NCBI GenBank assembly: GCA_964581115.1
Contig: CAZOMY010000027.1
Span: 1-40,354, forward strand
DNA length: 40,354 bases
Origin: 2-02-FULL-55-14 sp964581115
GTDB taxonomy: Bacteria > Bacteroidota > Ignavibacteria > UBA10030
Reading direction: 5' to 3'
The notes under the pieces were generated by a model. It was not told the origin of the DNA and made no database searches. It saw only the letters and a list, made by a program, of their open reading frames with translations. Each line of letters begins with the position of its first letter. The stretch's first letter is position 1. Positions 18,542-25,444 of the stretch are shown here, in pieces. Position numbers and translations under genes: made by a program.

Positions 18542-19291
18542 CTATGCACCCCTTGCCTGCTGAACCGTCAACACCATCTCCCGTACCGCGGTCTCCAATC
18601 CCACGCTCAACGCACGCACGATGATCGCGTAACCGATGCTCATCTCTCCGATGGCCGGTAGCGCAGCCAGGCGACGCACATTCGTGTAGTTCAGTCCGTG
18701 CCCTGCGTTCACGCCCAGGCCGATCGTCCGGGCATAGACCGCCGCCGAACGCAGACGTCGAAACTCTGCCGCTCGTCGCTTTGCCGTCGCAGCATCGGCA
18801 TAGTCGCCCGTGTGCAACTCCACCCATTCTGCTCCCGTTGAGCGCGACGCGTCGAGTTGGCGGTATTCCGGATCGACGAACAGGCTCACCGGTATACCAT
18901 GATCGTGGAATCGCGCGACAACGTCCTTCATCTTTCGCAACTGACGCGCAACATCAAGACCGCCCTCCGTCGTCAACTCGAACCTTCGTTCGGGAACCAG
19001 CGTCACAAGGTCCGGCCTCGTTCGCAAAGCGATGCGAATGATCTCCGGCGTGGCGGCCATTTCCAGGTCGAGTTTCGTCCGGATCTCATGCCGCAACCGC
19101 CAGACATCCTCGTCCCGAATGTGACGTCGGTCTTCCCGAAGATGACAGACCACTCCGTCGGCGCCCGCCCGAATGCATGTTCGAGCGGCATGGACGATAT
19201 CCGGGAACTTGCCGTTCCGGGCATTCCGGAGGGTGGCAACGTGGTCAATATTGATGAGAAGGCTGAGAGGCCGGCGAGAGGCGGAAGCCAT
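18542..19291 (-). CDS. pdxJ: Pyridoxine 5'-phosphate synthase
   Basis: A 249-residue TIM-barrel enzyme that condenses 1-deoxy-D-xylulose 5-phosphate with 3-amino-2-oxopropyl phosphate to give pyridoxine 5'-phosphate, the last ring-forming step of the DXP-dependent vitamin B6 route. Diagnostic segments are NIDHVATLRNAR (14-25), GADGVVCHLREDRRHI, LDLEMAAT with the catalytic glutamate, the VTLVPE motif, and GLGVNAGHGLNY with the conserved His. Length is normal. The ATG at 19291 matches the family start; the in-frame extension to 19399 overlaps the divergent barrel gene's leader and has no support. Its substrate's precursor enzyme, dxr, shares the DXP branch point and lies 9 kb away. Confidence 0.96.
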   Translation of the reverse strand: MASASRRPLSLLINIDHVATLRNARNGKFPDIVHAARTCIRAGADGVVCHLREDRRHIRDEDVWRLRHEIRTKLDLEMAATPEIIRIALRTRPDLVTLVPERRFELTTEGGLDVARQLRKMKDVVARFHDHGIPVSLFVDPEYRQLDASRSTGAEWVELHTGDYADAATAKRRAAEFRRLRSAAVYARTIGLGVNAGHGLNYTNVRRLAALPAIGEMSIGYAIIVRALSVGLETAVREMVLTVQQARGA

Positions 19292-19417
19292 ACAAGGTTT
19301 CCAAACGTTGACATTCGACGGAATATAAGCATTTTCAATGTAGGAGGGTTGCAACAAGGGCCCCAACCGGGCCGTATCTCTGGATGGCCCCGACCTCACG
19401 ATCTGCGATCAGTCATC

Positions 19418-21061
19418 ATGAATGCCCTTCGCTCACTCCTGTTCCTCAGTGCCATCGCGCTGACCGTTGTATCCGCACAGTCGTCCCGTCGCGCGGTCGA
19501 CGAGGACGGTCTCACCGCCAGACTCGAACACGAGATCGACCGCCTCATCAACCGATTCAGCCACGGATTCGATGCCTCCGTCGACGACACACTCGAGCGC
19601 AAGCGCTCCGTCCGCACGGCTGATATCAACTCGAAAGACTATGCCCGCTCGCACACCGGCAATACGACGATCGAAGCCGACGAACGCGTGGACGGCGACG
19701 TTGTCGTCAAGGGGGGCAACCTGACGATCTACGGAACCGTTGACGGCGATGTGCTAGTGGTCGGCGGTAACCTCTACGTGCGCGGCGACGGCCGGGTGAC
19801 CGGCAATGCCCGCGTCATCAACGGTACCATCGAGAAGTCGGGCGAAGGCCGCATCGACGGATACGAGGACCGGACTAACGGCACGGCGTCGTACCGCACC
19901 GACCGCTCACGCTTCCGACGGCTCGGCACCGACTTCGATGCTCCGTGGGTCCATGAGTTCGGCGAGTTTGACAACGCCGTCGTGCGCTACAACCGCGTCG
20001 AGGGGCTCTTCATCGGGGTCCGGTCGGAGAAGAAGTATTATTGGGATGGACGCCGCGATTGGACCGCCTTCGGGTCGGTCGGTTGGGGATTCAAATCGCA
20101 CACGTGGCGGTACAATCTCGGCATCGCCCGGCAGTTTGCGCTCTCCGATGACGCGGGTCATCTCTTTGAGATCGGTGCCGAGGGCTACAGCCTCACGGAT
20201 ACGAAGGACCGATGGATCCTGAGCACCAACGAGAATTCCGCTGCCGCGTTCTTCATTCACGAGGATTTCCACGATCACTACAGCCGGCGGGGAATCACGG
20301 GCCATGTGGCCTGGCTGACGCAGGGAAGCGAGCTGCGAACGGAGGTTCGTATCGGCTATGCGGCCGACCGGTACGACTCCCTGCAGTTGAAGACCGATTG
20401 GGCCCTCTTCGGCGGCGACAAACGCTTCCGCCTCAACCCTCCGATCGACGAGGGCGACATGCGGAGCGTCACCGCCTCGATCGGCCTGACGACCCTCGAC
20501 AAGACCTCGCACGGACCCGAGGGCTGGACGCTCACCGCGACCGGTGAGTTTGGGCGCAAGATGACCGGGAGCGACTTTTCGTTCAATCAATATGTTCTGG
20601 ACGTGCGCCGCTATCAACCGCTCGGCCGGTATGACAACGTGAACCTCCGGGTGCGTGTCGGTTCATCCGAAGGTTTCCTGCCGCTCCAACGCGATTACGA
20701 GATCGGCGGGCTCGGCACGCTCCACGCATACCGATTCAAGTCGGAGCGTGGCAACCGGATGTTACTGGTGAACGCCGAGTACATTGTCGACGGCAACTTC
20801 CTCGACGATCTCGACTTCTGGCCCTCCGACCTGTTTGGAGGGATCAACTTCCTGATCCTTTCCGACGCCGGACTGGTGCGCACAGCCCTGCCGACCGCTG
20901 ACTTTCAGGATGGCTTCGGCAAGATCACGTGGGGAGAGCTCCGGCATAATATGGGATTCGGGTTCGCCAACCAGAGTGGAAGCTTCCGTATCGCATACAC
21001 TTGGCGGACGACGGAGAAGGGACCCGGAACGTGGACGTTCCGCTTCGTTCGTCCATTCTGA
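19418..21061 (+). CDS. Exported protein: beta-helix repeat segment plus Omp85-like outer-membrane barrel
   Basis: A 547-residue outer-membrane protein with a signal peptide (1-20). Residues about 60-140 contain bactofilin-like beta-helix repeats: DGDVVVKGGNLTIYGTV, then DGDVLVVGGNLYVRGDG, then TGNARVINGTI. The remaining 380 residues resemble the C-terminal barrel of the BamA/Omp85 superfamily (surface antigen domain), including YEIGGLGTLHAYRF, similar to the conserved GGxxSLRGY segment, and a terminal aromatic residue (FVRPF). No POTRA domains are visible; the beta-helix takes their place. ATG 19418 starts the signal peptide. An AGGAGG at 19343 is badly spaced for an in-frame TTG at 19349. 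It is divergent from pdxJ and followed by a strong terminator. Function is unknown. Confidence 0.85.
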   Translation: MNALRSLLFLSAIALTVVSAQSSRRAVDEDGLTARLEHEIDRLINRFSHGFDASVDDTLERKRSVRTADINSKDYARSHTGNTTIEADERVDGDVVVKGGNLTIYGTVDGDVLVVGGNLYVRGDGRVTGNARVINGTIEKSGEGRIDGYEDRTNGTASYRTDRSRFRRLGTDFDAPWVHEFGEFDNAVVRYNRVEGLFIGVRSEKKYYWDGRRDWTAFGSVGWGFKSHTWRYNLGIARQFALSDDAGHLFEIGAEGYSLTDTKDRWILSTNENSAAAFFIHEDFHDHYSRRGITGHVAWLTQGSELRTEVRIGYAADRYDSLQLKTDWALFGGDKRFRLNPPIDEGDMRSVTASIGLTTLDKTSHGPEGWTLTATGEFGRKMTGSDFSFNQYVLDVRRYQPLGRYDNVNLRVRVGSSEGFLPLQRDYEIGGLGTLHAYRFKSERGNRMLLVNAEYIVDGNFLDDLDFWPSDLFGGINFLILSDAGLVRTALPTADFQDGFGKITWGELRHNMGFGFANQSGSFRIAYTWRTTEKGPGTWTFRFVRPF

Positions 21062-21091
21062 TACATCATGATCATTTGCAGCAGAACAGCG

Positions 21092-21120
21092 CAGGCGGCC
21101 TCTGGCCGCCTGTCGTGTTT
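21092..21120 (+). terminator. Intrinsic terminator of the beta-helix/barrel gene
   Basis: CAGGCGGCC (21092-21100), loop TCT, GGCCGCCTG (21104-21112): a perfect 9-bp GC-rich stem followed by TCGTGTTT. Confidence 0.75.
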
Positions 21121-21202
21121 CTAGGCGGTGGCCACTTTTTCCTCTATATTGACTCGACCGGTCTTGGAGTGCCGTGATGCCGAACTGTAGTCTCCGGGAT
21201 TG

Positions 21203-21219
21203 ATCTCCATGATGGAGAT
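21203..21219. promoter_or_regulatory. Perfect palindrome in the msrA leader
   Basis: ATCTCCAT-G-ATGGAGAT, 17 bases with perfect dyad symmetry, 71 bases before the msrA ATG. It could be a dimeric-regulator operator or an mRNA hairpin. It overlaps the start of a 21-codon open frame. Confidence 0.4.
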
Positions 21220-21274
21220 GAACGTACCGAACAACGACTCCTGGTTCGACGCACTTGAATTCAAGAAACAATGA
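21209..21274 (+). CDS. Possible 21-residue leader peptide upstream of msrA
   Basis: A short open frame beginning ATGATGGAGATG, which gives three methionines in its first four codons, then encoding NVPNNDSWFDALEFKKQ. It stops at 21272-21274, just before the msrA ribosome site. Its own start lies inside a palindrome. It could be a regulatory leader peptide coupled to msrA, or chance. I see no homology. Confidence 0.25.
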   Translation: MMEMNVPNNDSWFDALEFKKQ

Positions 21275-21290
21275 GCGAAGGAGCTACGAG

Positions 21291-21809
21291 ATGACGCAGG
21301 GTGCAACTGACTTGGCCACGCTGGGGGGCGGATGCTTCTGGTGCGTGGAGGCGGTCTACGAGCGGATCCCCGGAGTGATCAAGGTCGTCTCCGGATACGC
21401 AGGCGGACATGTGCCCAACCCGACCTATGAACAGGTCTGCTCCGGCACGACCGGTCATGCCGAGGTCGCGCAGATCACGTTCGATCCGTCAGCGATATCG
21501 TACGAGGACCTGCTCCGCTGGTTCTGGAGGGCCCATGACCCGACGACCTTGAATCGTCAGGGAGCCGACGTCGGAACACAGTATCGGTCTGTCATCTTCA
21601 CGCACTCCGACACGCAGAGAAACGTCGCCGAACGTTCCAAGGCTGAAGCACAGAAGGACTTCACCGATCCGATCGTCACCGAGATCACCCCGCTCGATCG
21701 CTTCTATCCGGCGGAAGACTATCATCAACAATACTATCGCACGCACGCCTCCGCACCGTACTGCATGTTCGTCATCCGCCCCAAGCTGAAGAAGCTGAAT
21801 ATGGAATGA
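21291..21809 (+). CDS. msrA: Peptide methionine (S)-S-oxide reductase
   Basis: A 172-residue MsrA, reducing methionine-S-sulfoxide in proteins and free methionine. The GCFWCVE motif gives the nucleophilic Cys15 and a second Cys18. Other family segments are VSGYAGGHVPNPTYEQVCSGTTGHAE, DVGTQYRS and FYPAEDYHQQYY. There is no signal peptide, so it should be cytoplasmic. AAGGAG at 21278-21283 sits seven bases before the ATG. The stop codon overlaps the ATG of the following M14 peptidase gene (ATGA), so the two are co-translated. Repair of oxidised methionine fits with the SigR-like sigma factor encoded 1.4 kb downstream, although I see no matching promoter here. Confidence 0.96.
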   Translation: MTQGATDLATLGGGCFWCVEAVYERIPGVIKVVSGYAGGHVPNPTYEQVCSGTTGHAEVAQITFDPSAISYEDLLRWFWRAHDPTTLNRQGADVGTQYRSVIFTHSDTQRNVAERSKAEAQKDFTDPIVTEITPLDRFYPAEDYHQQYYRTHASAPYCMFVIRPKLKKLNME

Positions 21810-23044
21810 CCATGCCAGACTGTCGCGCGTTCATCCTCGCCCTGACTTTCGCTCCGATCGTCATGTCCGCTCAGTCCGTCGCACCGTCTCCCCGGGAGCT
21901 TGTCGCGCTCCACGAACAGGTCCACGTTCACGAGATCACGACACGAACGTTCACCCAATCCGACCTGATCGGTTGGCTGGCGCCTGTGGTGCAGGCGGGC
22001 GTCGTCACAACTGAGCAAGTGGGGTCCTCCGGCGAAGGCCGTCCGATCATGCTCTATACGTACGGTGCTGGACCCACGCGGGTGCTTCTGTGGTCGCAGA
22101 TGCATGGCGACGAACCGACCGCCACGATGGCGCTCGCCGACCTTATGGCACTCTTCCATCGACACCCGAATGATCCCCTCGTGAGCCTAGTGCGCGATCG
22201 TCTCACCTTGCTGATGATCCCGATGCTGAACCCCGACGGCGCCGAACAGTTCATCCGGCGCACTGCACAGCGCATTGACATGAATCGCGATGCACTGGCA
22301 CTCGTAACACCGGAGGCCCGCATGCTCAAAGCCGTGCGCGACCGGTTCAATCCTGAATTCGGGTTCAACCTCCACGATCAGGATCCGCGCTACACCGTCG
22401 GCACGACCGGCCGGCTGACCGCCATCGCCTTGCTGGCTCCGCCGATCGACGAAAGCCGGATGGACAATGAGGTGCGCCGTCGGGCAAAGCATGTGGCGGC
22501 AGGCATCGCCACAACGCTTGCCGAGCTTATTCCGGGCGCCATCGCCAAATGGGACGACACGTTCGAGCCCCGTGCTTTCGGCGACAACATCCAACGCTGG
22601 GGAACCAGCACCGTACTCATCGAGTCGGGCGGCTGGCCGGGGGACCCGCAGAAAATGCATCTGCGCACAATGAACTTTGTGGCCCTGCTCGATGCCTTCC
22701 GGCGCTTGGCCGACGGCTCGTGGTCGGCGACCGACGTCAAAGCCTATGAAGCGCTTCCGTTCAACATGCGGCTGGGTTGCGACATCCTGATCACGAATGC
22801 CCGCATCCGGCCCTCACACAAGGCACCCCCGGTGCGCGTCGATATCGCCATCAACATCGACACGGTCTTCGACAACGGCGACTCGCCCACCATTCACGCC
22901 ACCATTGTCGACATTGGAGATCTGCGAACCTATACGGCCTACGAAAGGCATGACGCCGGCGAGGCGGAGGTGGACTCGCTGGTCGTGAAGGTGGACAAGG
23001 TCCTCACCCTCGAACAGCTCAAATCGCTCATTCCGCGCAAATAA
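21806..23044 (+). CDS. Exported M14 family zinc carboxypeptidase
   Basis: A 412-residue metallopeptidase of the M14 carboxypeptidase family with an N-terminal signal (cleavage near the SAQS at 21-24). Zinc ligands His100 and Glu103 (MHGDEP) and His190 (FNLHDQ), the substrate-binding DMNRD (158-162) and the catalytic glutamate Glu273 (LIESGGWPGD) are all present, so it should be active. About 120 residues follow the catalytic domain and form a separate C-terminal domain. Its ATG overlaps the msrA stop; ATG 21812 is an alternative. Likely role: trimming peptides or peptidoglycan peptides in the envelope; the substrate is unknown. Confidence 0.88.
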   Translation: MTMPDCRAFILALTFAPIVMSAQSVAPSPRELVALHEQVHVHEITTRTFTQSDLIGWLAPVVQAGVVTTEQVGSSGEGRPIMLYTYGAGPTRVLLWSQMHGDEPTATMALADLMALFHRHPNDPLVSLVRDRLTLLMIPMLNPDGAEQFIRRTAQRIDMNRDALALVTPEARMLKAVRDRFNPEFGFNLHDQDPRYTVGTTGRLTAIALLAPPIDESRMDNEVRRRAKHVAAGIATTLAELIPGAIAKWDDTFEPRAFGDNIQRWGTSTVLIESGGWPGDPQKMHLRTMNFVALLDAFRRLADGSWSATDVKAYEALPFNMRLGCDILITNARIRPSHKAPPVRVDIAINIDTVFDNGDSPTIHATIVDIGDLRTYTAYERHDAGEAEVDSLVVKVDKVLTLEQLKSLIPRK

Positions 23045-23055
23045 GAACCGTTGGC

Positions 23056-23096
23056 GGGCTTGCGTTCGTTGTCGCGTTGCAGTCAGCCCCTCTTTT
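23056..23096 (+). terminator. Weak candidate terminator after the M14 peptidase gene
   Basis: GGGCT (23056-23060) pairs with AGCCC (23085-23089), with possible TGC/GCA pairing inside, followed by CTCTTTT. The stem is short and interrupted. Confidence 0.3.
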
Positions 23097-23158
23097 CAGT
23101 AGTTTTTGAGCACTTCTTCCACGGCCCCGATATCTCAATCACCGCAAGTCGTAAGACT

Positions 23159-23184
23159 GGAACCTCAACCACGAGGACCCCGTT
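23159..23184 (+). promoter_or_regulatory. ECF-type promoter of the sigma factor gene
   Basis: GGAAC at 23159-23163, an 18-base spacer and GTT at 23182-23184 match the GGAAY-N18-GTT pattern used by SigR-type ECF sigma factors. Transcription would start near 23192, giving a leader of about 57 bases to ATG 23250. This suggests autoregulation. Confidence 0.5.
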
Positions 23185-23249
23185 GACCGTCTGTGGGTCG
23201 CACAAACGACCGGGACGTGGCCGATGGGGGACGCCCTCACAGCCACCTC

Positions 23250-23861
23250 ATGATACCCCTGTTTCTGACAGCGATCCTCACCGGCGGTAATGATCGGCAC
23301 GCGGAGTTCGAGGCCGAGGCCATGCCCCACATGGACATCCTCTACAACTTCGCCCTTCGCACTACCGGGGACCCTGACGACGCAAAGGACCTGCTTCAGG
23401 AGACCTACCTGAAGGCCTACCGGTTCTGGGACAAGTACGAGAAGGGCACGAACATTCGTGCCTGGCTCTTCCGCATCATGAAGAACTCGTACATCAACCG
23501 ATACCGGAAGGAGACGCGCGAGCCCGACAAGGTCGACTACGAGGACGTCGAGAACTTCTACGACTCGATCCGCGACGAATCGAAGGAGACGAGCGACCTC
23601 CAGCAGCGGATGTTCGGCAATCTGCTCGGCGACGAGGTCACAACCGCGCTCCAGGAATTGCCGGATGATTTTCGCACCGTGGTCATCCTCTGCGACATCG
23701 AGGGGCTGACATATGAGGAGATCGCCGAGTTCTTGAACTGCCCGATCGGCACCGTCCGATCGCGCTTGCATCGGGGTCGCAAGATGCTCCAGGCCCGACT
23801 CCACGCGTATGCCAGGGAGCACGGATACTTGTCCGAGGAACCGGACGATGCAGAAGCGTAG
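23250..23861 (+). CDS. ECF sigma-70 factor, SigR/RpoE-like
   Basis: A 203-residue alternative sigma factor. Region 2 is clear: LRTTGDPDDAKDLLQETYLKAY and EKGTNIRAWLFRIMKNSYINRYRK, the latter close to the SigR group of Actinobacteria. Region 4 follows with LQELPDDFRTVVILCDIEGL and the helix-turn-helix YEEIAEFLNCPIGTVRSRLHRGR. ATG 23250 is preferred; it adds a short hydrophobic stretch (MIPLFLTAIL) that is unusual for sigma factors, so the start could be wrong. GTG 23193 coincides with the predicted transcription start. The gene is followed after 43 bases by its presumed anti-sigma factor and preceded by an ECF-type promoter. Confidence 0.93.
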   Translation: MIPLFLTAILTGGNDRHAEFEAEAMPHMDILYNFALRTTGDPDDAKDLLQETYLKAYRFWDKYEKGTNIRAWLFRIMKNSYINRYRKETREPDKVDYEDVENFYDSIRDESKETSDLQQRMFGNLLGDEVTTALQELPDDFRTVVILCDIEGLTYEEIAEFLNCPIGTVRSRLHRGRKMLQARLHAYAREHGYLSEEPDDAEA

Positions 23862-23904
23862 CGCGGACCGAAGCTGAGAATGATCACTTATTCAGGATGA
23901 TGCT

Positions 23905-24738
23905 GTGAACTGCTCCCAAGCCCAAGAGTTGGCCGGTCCCGCGTTGGATGGCCATCTGTCCGACGCGGATCGAACCGCGTTCTCCGGCCACCTGCGCGAG
24001 TGTCCCGTCTGTCGACGCGACTTCGAGCTTGAGTCTGTCGCGCGATCGCTCATTCGCTCGAAGGTCGCACCCGTCGCGACCCCCGACGCCGTTCGCCGCA
24101 GCATTGTCGACGCCGTCAGGGCCGAAGCGAGAGCCGCACGACCCTCGGAACGTCGGGACCTCTGGTCGCTCATCTTCGGCCGTGTACCGGCCCCCGTCGT
24201 CGGATTCGGCCTCGCCGCCGTCCTCATCGCCTTCCTGCTATTCCCGATCGGACCGAACGATGACCTCATTCGCCACGCGGCTGCGAACGACGTCATCACG
24301 CAGGCGGCGCAGAATTTTCAGCTTATTCGCGACGGCAAAGTGACGCCGGCCATCACGTCGTGCTCGCCCGAGCAGGTGGGCGCGTACTTCGAGTCGCAAC
24401 ACATGCCGTTTCACGTGAGCCTCAAACCGATCGAGCGATGCGACGGCTACAGCGCCATCGTGAACGAATACGACGGCGTGCGACTCGCGCACGTCGTGTA
24501 CAAGCTGGGAGATGAGCTGCTCTACGTCTACCAGGTGCAGAAGGACGAGGCGATCGGTGAGAAGGCGCATCTGACGATGCCGCCCGCGGCGCGTGAAGCG
24601 ATCGAGCGAACCGGTTGGTACACCGATCCTCAGCACCCGGAGTGCAACGTGGTCATGTGGGAGGACAACGGCACGCTGTGCGCGGCCGCGTCGACGATGC
24701 AGAAAGAGAAGATGATGGCTATTCTGGCCAGCCGCTGA
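23905..24738 (+). CDS. Membrane anti-sigma factor with zinc (ZAS) motif
   Basis: A 277-residue single-pass protein that should hold the preceding sigma factor inactive. The cytoplasmic domain has the ZAS/zf-HC2 motif: Cys3, His29, Cys33, Cys36 (HLRECPVC). One membrane helix spans about 96-114. The roughly 160-residue exported domain contains four cysteines (153, 179, 247, 259) and I do not recognise it. The ZAS motif in RsrA-type factors releases sigma when oxidised; here the exported cysteines could add envelope redox sensing. The start is GTG 23905; nearby ATGs run straight into a stop. A strong terminator follows inside the convergent gene. The pairing with the sigma factor is well supported by position. 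Confidence 0.9.
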   Translation: MNCSQAQELAGPALDGHLSDADRTAFSGHLRECPVCRRDFELESVARSLIRSKVAPVATPDAVRRSIVDAVRAEARAARPSERRDLWSLIFGRVPAPVVGFGLAAVLIAFLLFPIGPNDDLIRHAAANDVITQAAQNFQLIRDGKVTPAITSCSPEQVGAYFESQHMPFHVSLKPIERCDGYSAIVNEYDGVRLAHVVYKLGDELLYVYQVQKDEAIGEKAHLTMPPAAREAIERTGWYTDPQHPECNVVMWEDNGTLCAAASTMQKEKMMAILASR

Positions 24739-24742
24739 TCGC

Positions 24743-25444
24743 TCAGCGACCGACGAATAACCGATCCGCGAGCCGGGCAGGCAGTCCCGACTCGCGGATC
24801 TTTTTTGCCGCCTTCTCGATGTCGTACGGAACGCGGATATTGCGGTAGGTCCAGGTGTCGTCGTCAAAGATGCCGTAGCTCGATTCGGGCAGGCCGTCGC
24901 GCGGCTGTCCAACGCTGCCGACGTTGATGAGAGCCCGTTCATCCCGACGTAGCGGACCCGCAGCACTCCGATCGCGGAACAGTCCGGGTGTATGCGTGTG
25001 GCCGATGAAGCAGACACCCCGGTCGATCGATGCCAGCGCCTCGCGAGCATCGATGGCGTCGAAGATATAGCTCCACTGCGCCGGTTTATGCGGCGACGCG
25101 TGAACATACCGTACGTCCTGTTCGGCCCAAGTCAGCGGAAGGCCCCGCAGATACTGCAGATGCTCTCCCGTTACTTGCGACCGGGTCCAGACGATCGCTG
25201 AGGCGGCATGCGAGGAGAAGCGTTCGGCCAACGACAGATCGACGCTAGCCGCGTCGTGATTCCCGAGGACGGCGACCGCGCACGCCGACCGCACCCGCTC
25301 AATGCACGGCCCCGGATCCGCCCCATAACCCACGATGTCGCCTAGACAGACGATGCGGTCCACCCGCTCCGCGCCGATCGACTCCAGAACGGCTTCGAGG
25401 GCTTCGAGGTTGCTGTGGATATCCGAAATGATGGCTGTGCGCAT
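24743..25444 (-). CDS. Metallophosphoesterase, YfcE/MJ0936-like
   Basis: A 233-residue calcineurin-like phosphoesterase. All metal motifs are present: DIH at 8-10, GDIVGYG, GNHD and GHTHTPG. It probably hydrolyses phosphomonoesters or phosphodiesters, including possibly cyclic nucleotides; the substrate cannot be told from sequence. The ATG shares one base with the stop of the upstream gene (TGATG), so the two are coupled. Its last 20 codons carry, on the opposite strand, the intrinsic terminator of the convergent anti-sigma gene, and only four bases separate the two stop codons. Confidence 0.92.
   Translation of the reverse strand: MRTAIISDIHSNLEALEAVLESIGAERVDRIVCLGDIVGYGADPGPCIERVRSACAVAVLGNHDAASVDLSLAERFSSHAASAIVWTRSQVTGEHLQYLRGLPLTWAEQDVRYVHASPHKPAQWSYIFDAIDAREALASIDRGVCFIGHTHTPGLFRDRSAAGPLRRDERALINVGSVGQPRDGLPESSYGIFDDDTWTYRNIRVPYDIEKAAKKIRESGLPARLADRLFVGR
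24763..24806 (+). terminator. Strong intrinsic terminator lying inside the convergent phosphoesterase gene
   Basis: GATCCGCGAG (24763-24772) and CTCGCGGATC (24791-24800) form a perfect 10-bp stem, extended inward by CGGG/CCCG, followed by TTTTTT (24801-24806). It ends transcription of the sigma/anti-sigma genes, yet every base is within the minus-strand coding sequence. Confidence 0.88.

Noticed and set aside
18857..19417. Upstream in-frame extension of the beta-helix/barrel gene, including TTG 19349 next to AGGAGG
   Set aside because: It overlaps pdxJ antisense and would bury the signal peptide. The AGGAGG is only one base from the TTG, too close to work.
23193..23249. GTG 23193 as the sigma factor start
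   Set aside because: It coincides with the start point predicted from the ECF promoter, and the added residues resemble no sigma factor.
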